Below are positions 61,992 through 64,000 of a stretch of DNA of 64,000 bases, in pieces; position 1 is the stretch's first letter, and each line of letters starts with the position of its first letter. The position numbers and the translations under genes are program-made. Source of the stretch: Holothuria scabra. Lineage: Eukaryota; Echinodermata; Holothuroidea; Aspidochirotida; Holothuriidae. Under the pieces are notes generated by a model. It saw nothing but the letters and a program-made list of their open reading frames with translations. It ran no database searches and had not been told where the DNA came from. The stretch is from contig CM074188.1 in assembly GCA_037179385.1 (NCBI GenBank), forward strand, positions 20,663,318 to 20,727,317, in the 5' to 3' direction.

Positions 61992-62318
61992 CTGCAGCAG
62001 CAGTAAGTATATGTCTTGTATCATTAACTCCACCCATTGCATTTCGAACGGTTATCGTAACGCTGTAGTTTGAGTTGGGGTGTACCGTAGTCGGGGGATT
62101 TCGAAGCGTGTAATCACGAACATCGTCGCCCAATAGAACTTCATCAACTACCACAGTTGGCATAGGAAGACCACAGTTGTCTCGATTGACCAGTTGTACA
62201 GCCAAAGTCTGGTTAATCGACGAGGCACAAAACTCAGAAATATCGACTGACCAACTGGCGTATATTCCAACCGAGTTGGTGTAATCGCTTGTTAATGAGA
62301 TGGATGTTGCTGTCGGGG
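61992..62318 (-). CDS. FN3 domain exon 1 in this window (type X1)
   Basis: Encodes 109 residues beginning APTATSISLTSDYTNSVGIY. The strand-B tryptophan is in ASWSVDISEFCASSINQTLA, the paired second cysteine is in VQLVNRDNCGLP, and VHPNSNYSVTITVRNAMGGV holds the F-strand tyrosine. It ends ILTAAAG. The acceptor TAATTTCAG and donor G|GTAAGATT are good. Phase 1 both ends. Cys spacing and the NQTL sequon match exon 4, so the two are related by duplication. It cannot be the first exon of the gene because it starts in phase 1 with no signal peptide; earlier exons lie beyond 64 kb or were missed. Confidence 0.9.
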
Positions 62319-64000
62319 CTGAAATTACGAAATGGTAGTTATAATAAATATTTTGCACGTGACGTCAGCGCGTTTCACTGGATGGAAATGATTAAAGACA
62401 GTGGCTGTTTAACCGAAACGTGAGCACAACAGCACCTTAGTAACAGTTGCTTTTAAATGGACGAGAGATGCGCAACGCAGTGACGTAGGTGCATAAGCCC
62501 TATAAGACTCTGAATGTATTTTCTTCTTTTAATGCTACTTACGCATAGTTTGAGTGGCTGTTGATTTTTTACCCCTCAACTTAAAAAAAAAATTCCAGTT
62601 TAATCTAGAGGGACCCACAGCTCTTTTTCAGTTACTGGAATATTGAATACTGGGTCACTAAATTGGCGTTTTCCACTGAAGTTCATGTTCAATTTTAAAC
62701 TGTTTAAAGTCTTTCGTATGACTAGACCTTGAAAATCCAATCCGTCTAAATTAGAGCGGAGGCTTACGCTAACACAAGGCAAACACTGTCGACTTTAAAA
62801 TAGGAATATAGACTAAGCCCATTTGAAAACAAAAATCGCTCACTGGTATACATTAAAACGTACACGCACTGAAAGCTGGGCAATTGTTCTTAAAGCAAAA
62901 AATATTTACACTAGACCTCTTACTTGAGTAATATCAGCCCCTTGTAAAGCTGCATGTTGCTAATTCCGTATTCGCTATTTAATAGTGTATATTAGTAACA
63001 TCAGGAAGGTCGTAACTACGGGGATGGGGATTGGTGGCTGGAACTTCCTATAAATTGCTAAGCCCCGTCTCCCATCAGCCCTCACAGGCGATCGGAGGTA
63101 AACAAATATGGCGTTAAAAAATAAAAATATAAAATAGAAATATGACATCATTTACTTCATATTTGGCAATCTTGCTGTAGAGTTGTAAACGCATTGTATG
63201 ATTACTCTAGCCCTGGACTTGAATTAAATAGAAAACTTAGTAAAGTTTTGAAGAGAAAAAAACTACAAAAATTGGAGACGCATTCAGCTTACATAAAACA
63301 ATTTTTGTTGCATGCAACATTTTCCCGAAATTTTCCCGAAATAATGAAATATTTAGTCTGGGCAGAACTTGGTGGCAAGAAGTTCATGGATTTTTTCAAT
63401 TGCCAGAAAACACATACAGACCAAAAATGTACACGCGGATAAAGTGCCCCGAATTTTGCCGGAAATTCTATCGCCATTTTGTTTATCATTTTGTTATTTG
63501 CATCTTTGTCATTGAAGTGGAAATTTTGTTGCAAACTGAAGAACGACTGCTTGGATTGTACCCACCATTTGATCTGGAAAATGCCATTTGAGACTGTCAT
63601 CGGGTCGCGATTTTCCAATGTTTTCAGCTACTGTGGGCCAACCGACTGAGAATGGTGTTCCTCGTAAAGAGTGGACCGCATTCCTTTGCCGAATGGTATA
63701 CAGTTCATATAAAAGTTGCTAAAGTTTTGGGATGTTTCCAGTTACAACATAATACTCTCAGACGGAAGGATAAACAGGCGTATAGAGTGCTCGCAAAATG
63801 ATAGAGGCACATTTCATCTAGTAATTGCTTTTTAAAATTTTGCAATTTGCTCATTTTTATTATGCTTTTTTTAAAGTTAACATTTTATATCGTACAAAAG
63901 CTCGAAATAATCACAGGCCTGCAAAATAACATTTCAGGCGCGGCTTTCTGAGAAGTCCCGATTTTCCAAACATTCTGTAACGGTCCGGTGGAGTTTCGCT
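62319..64000. other. Non-coding, nothing recognised
   Basis: Upstream intron of the FN3 gene by position. Overlapping frames of 60-109 codons on both strands at 63194-63618 have no domain. No FN3 exon found. Confidence 0.5.

Noticed and set aside
63194..63618. Overlapping 82- and 109-codon frames on opposite strands
   Set aside because: Neither shows a domain or splice borders fitting the FN3 gene.

Overview
This is a stretch of an animal genome with about 38% GC by eye. It holds sparse short exons with splice sites, very long introns, many (TA)n arrays, and retroelements typical of aquatic invertebrates. Several diverged Penelope-like elements (PLEs), a BEL/Pao fragment, LINE fragments and tRNA-derived SINEs point to a marine invertebrate. 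My best guess is an echinoderm, possibly a sea cucumber, but that is inference and nothing in the window proves it. No bacterial or plasmid features are present. All similarity statements are by-eye comparisons.

The only host gene I can support runs on the minus strand from about 62.3 kb to 10.9 kb. Five exons, each a single fibronectin type III (FN3) domain, lie at 62318-61992, 52685-52404, 47887-47570, 41434-41120 and 11127-10870. Every exon has AG and GT borders, and every intron is in phase 1. The exons fall into three types in the order X-Y-Z-X-Y, so a three-exon module was probably duplicated. A diverged copy of one intron follows both Y exons (about 49.2-50.4 kb and 9.95-10.5 kb). The first and last exons of the gene are outside the window or not recognised. 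A receptor-type tyrosine phosphatase or related receptor ectodomain is plausible but unproven. Nearly everything else between 10.9 and 62.3 kb is therefore intron.

The intronic and flanking DNA is dominated by (TA)n arrays with retroelements set into them. Three zones stand out. Zone 1 (5.6-9.4 kb) holds a tRNA-derived SINE, a second tRNA-like element and PLE1. Zone 2 (32.7-37.9 kb) holds a SINE, a nearly intact PLE (PLE2, with RT and GIY-YIG domains) and a short inverted-repeat PLE remnant. Zone 3 (54.6-61.4 kb) holds a LINE fragment, three broken PLEs (PLE4, PLE5, PLE3), an inverted second copy of the SINE, and a 3' fragment of PLE1.

In PLE1, PLE2, the 37.25-37.80 kb remnant and one SINE copy, both outer edges are the element's own 3' end, pointing outwards and touching or lying beside (TA)n. 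The interior joins two 5'-truncated copies head to head. Hammerhead-ribozyme-like motifs sit near these 3' ends. I interpret this as insertion into self-complementary TA tracts with priming from both strands. The tRNA-derived SINE may use the same machinery, since it shares the TTCGACCTA end with PLE2.

Other recognisable parts are a 368-bp tandem duplication at 1-1.7 kb, three perfect DR1-like words at 14.2-14.6 kb, a broken exon-like coding stretch at 15.4 kb, two MITEs (18.9 kb and a TTAA-flanked piggyBac-type one at 40.4 kb), a BEL/Pao pol remnant at 42.5-44.2 kb, an L1/Tx1-like LINE remnant at 49.6-50.3 kb, and a U2 snRNA 5' fragment at 51.8 kb.
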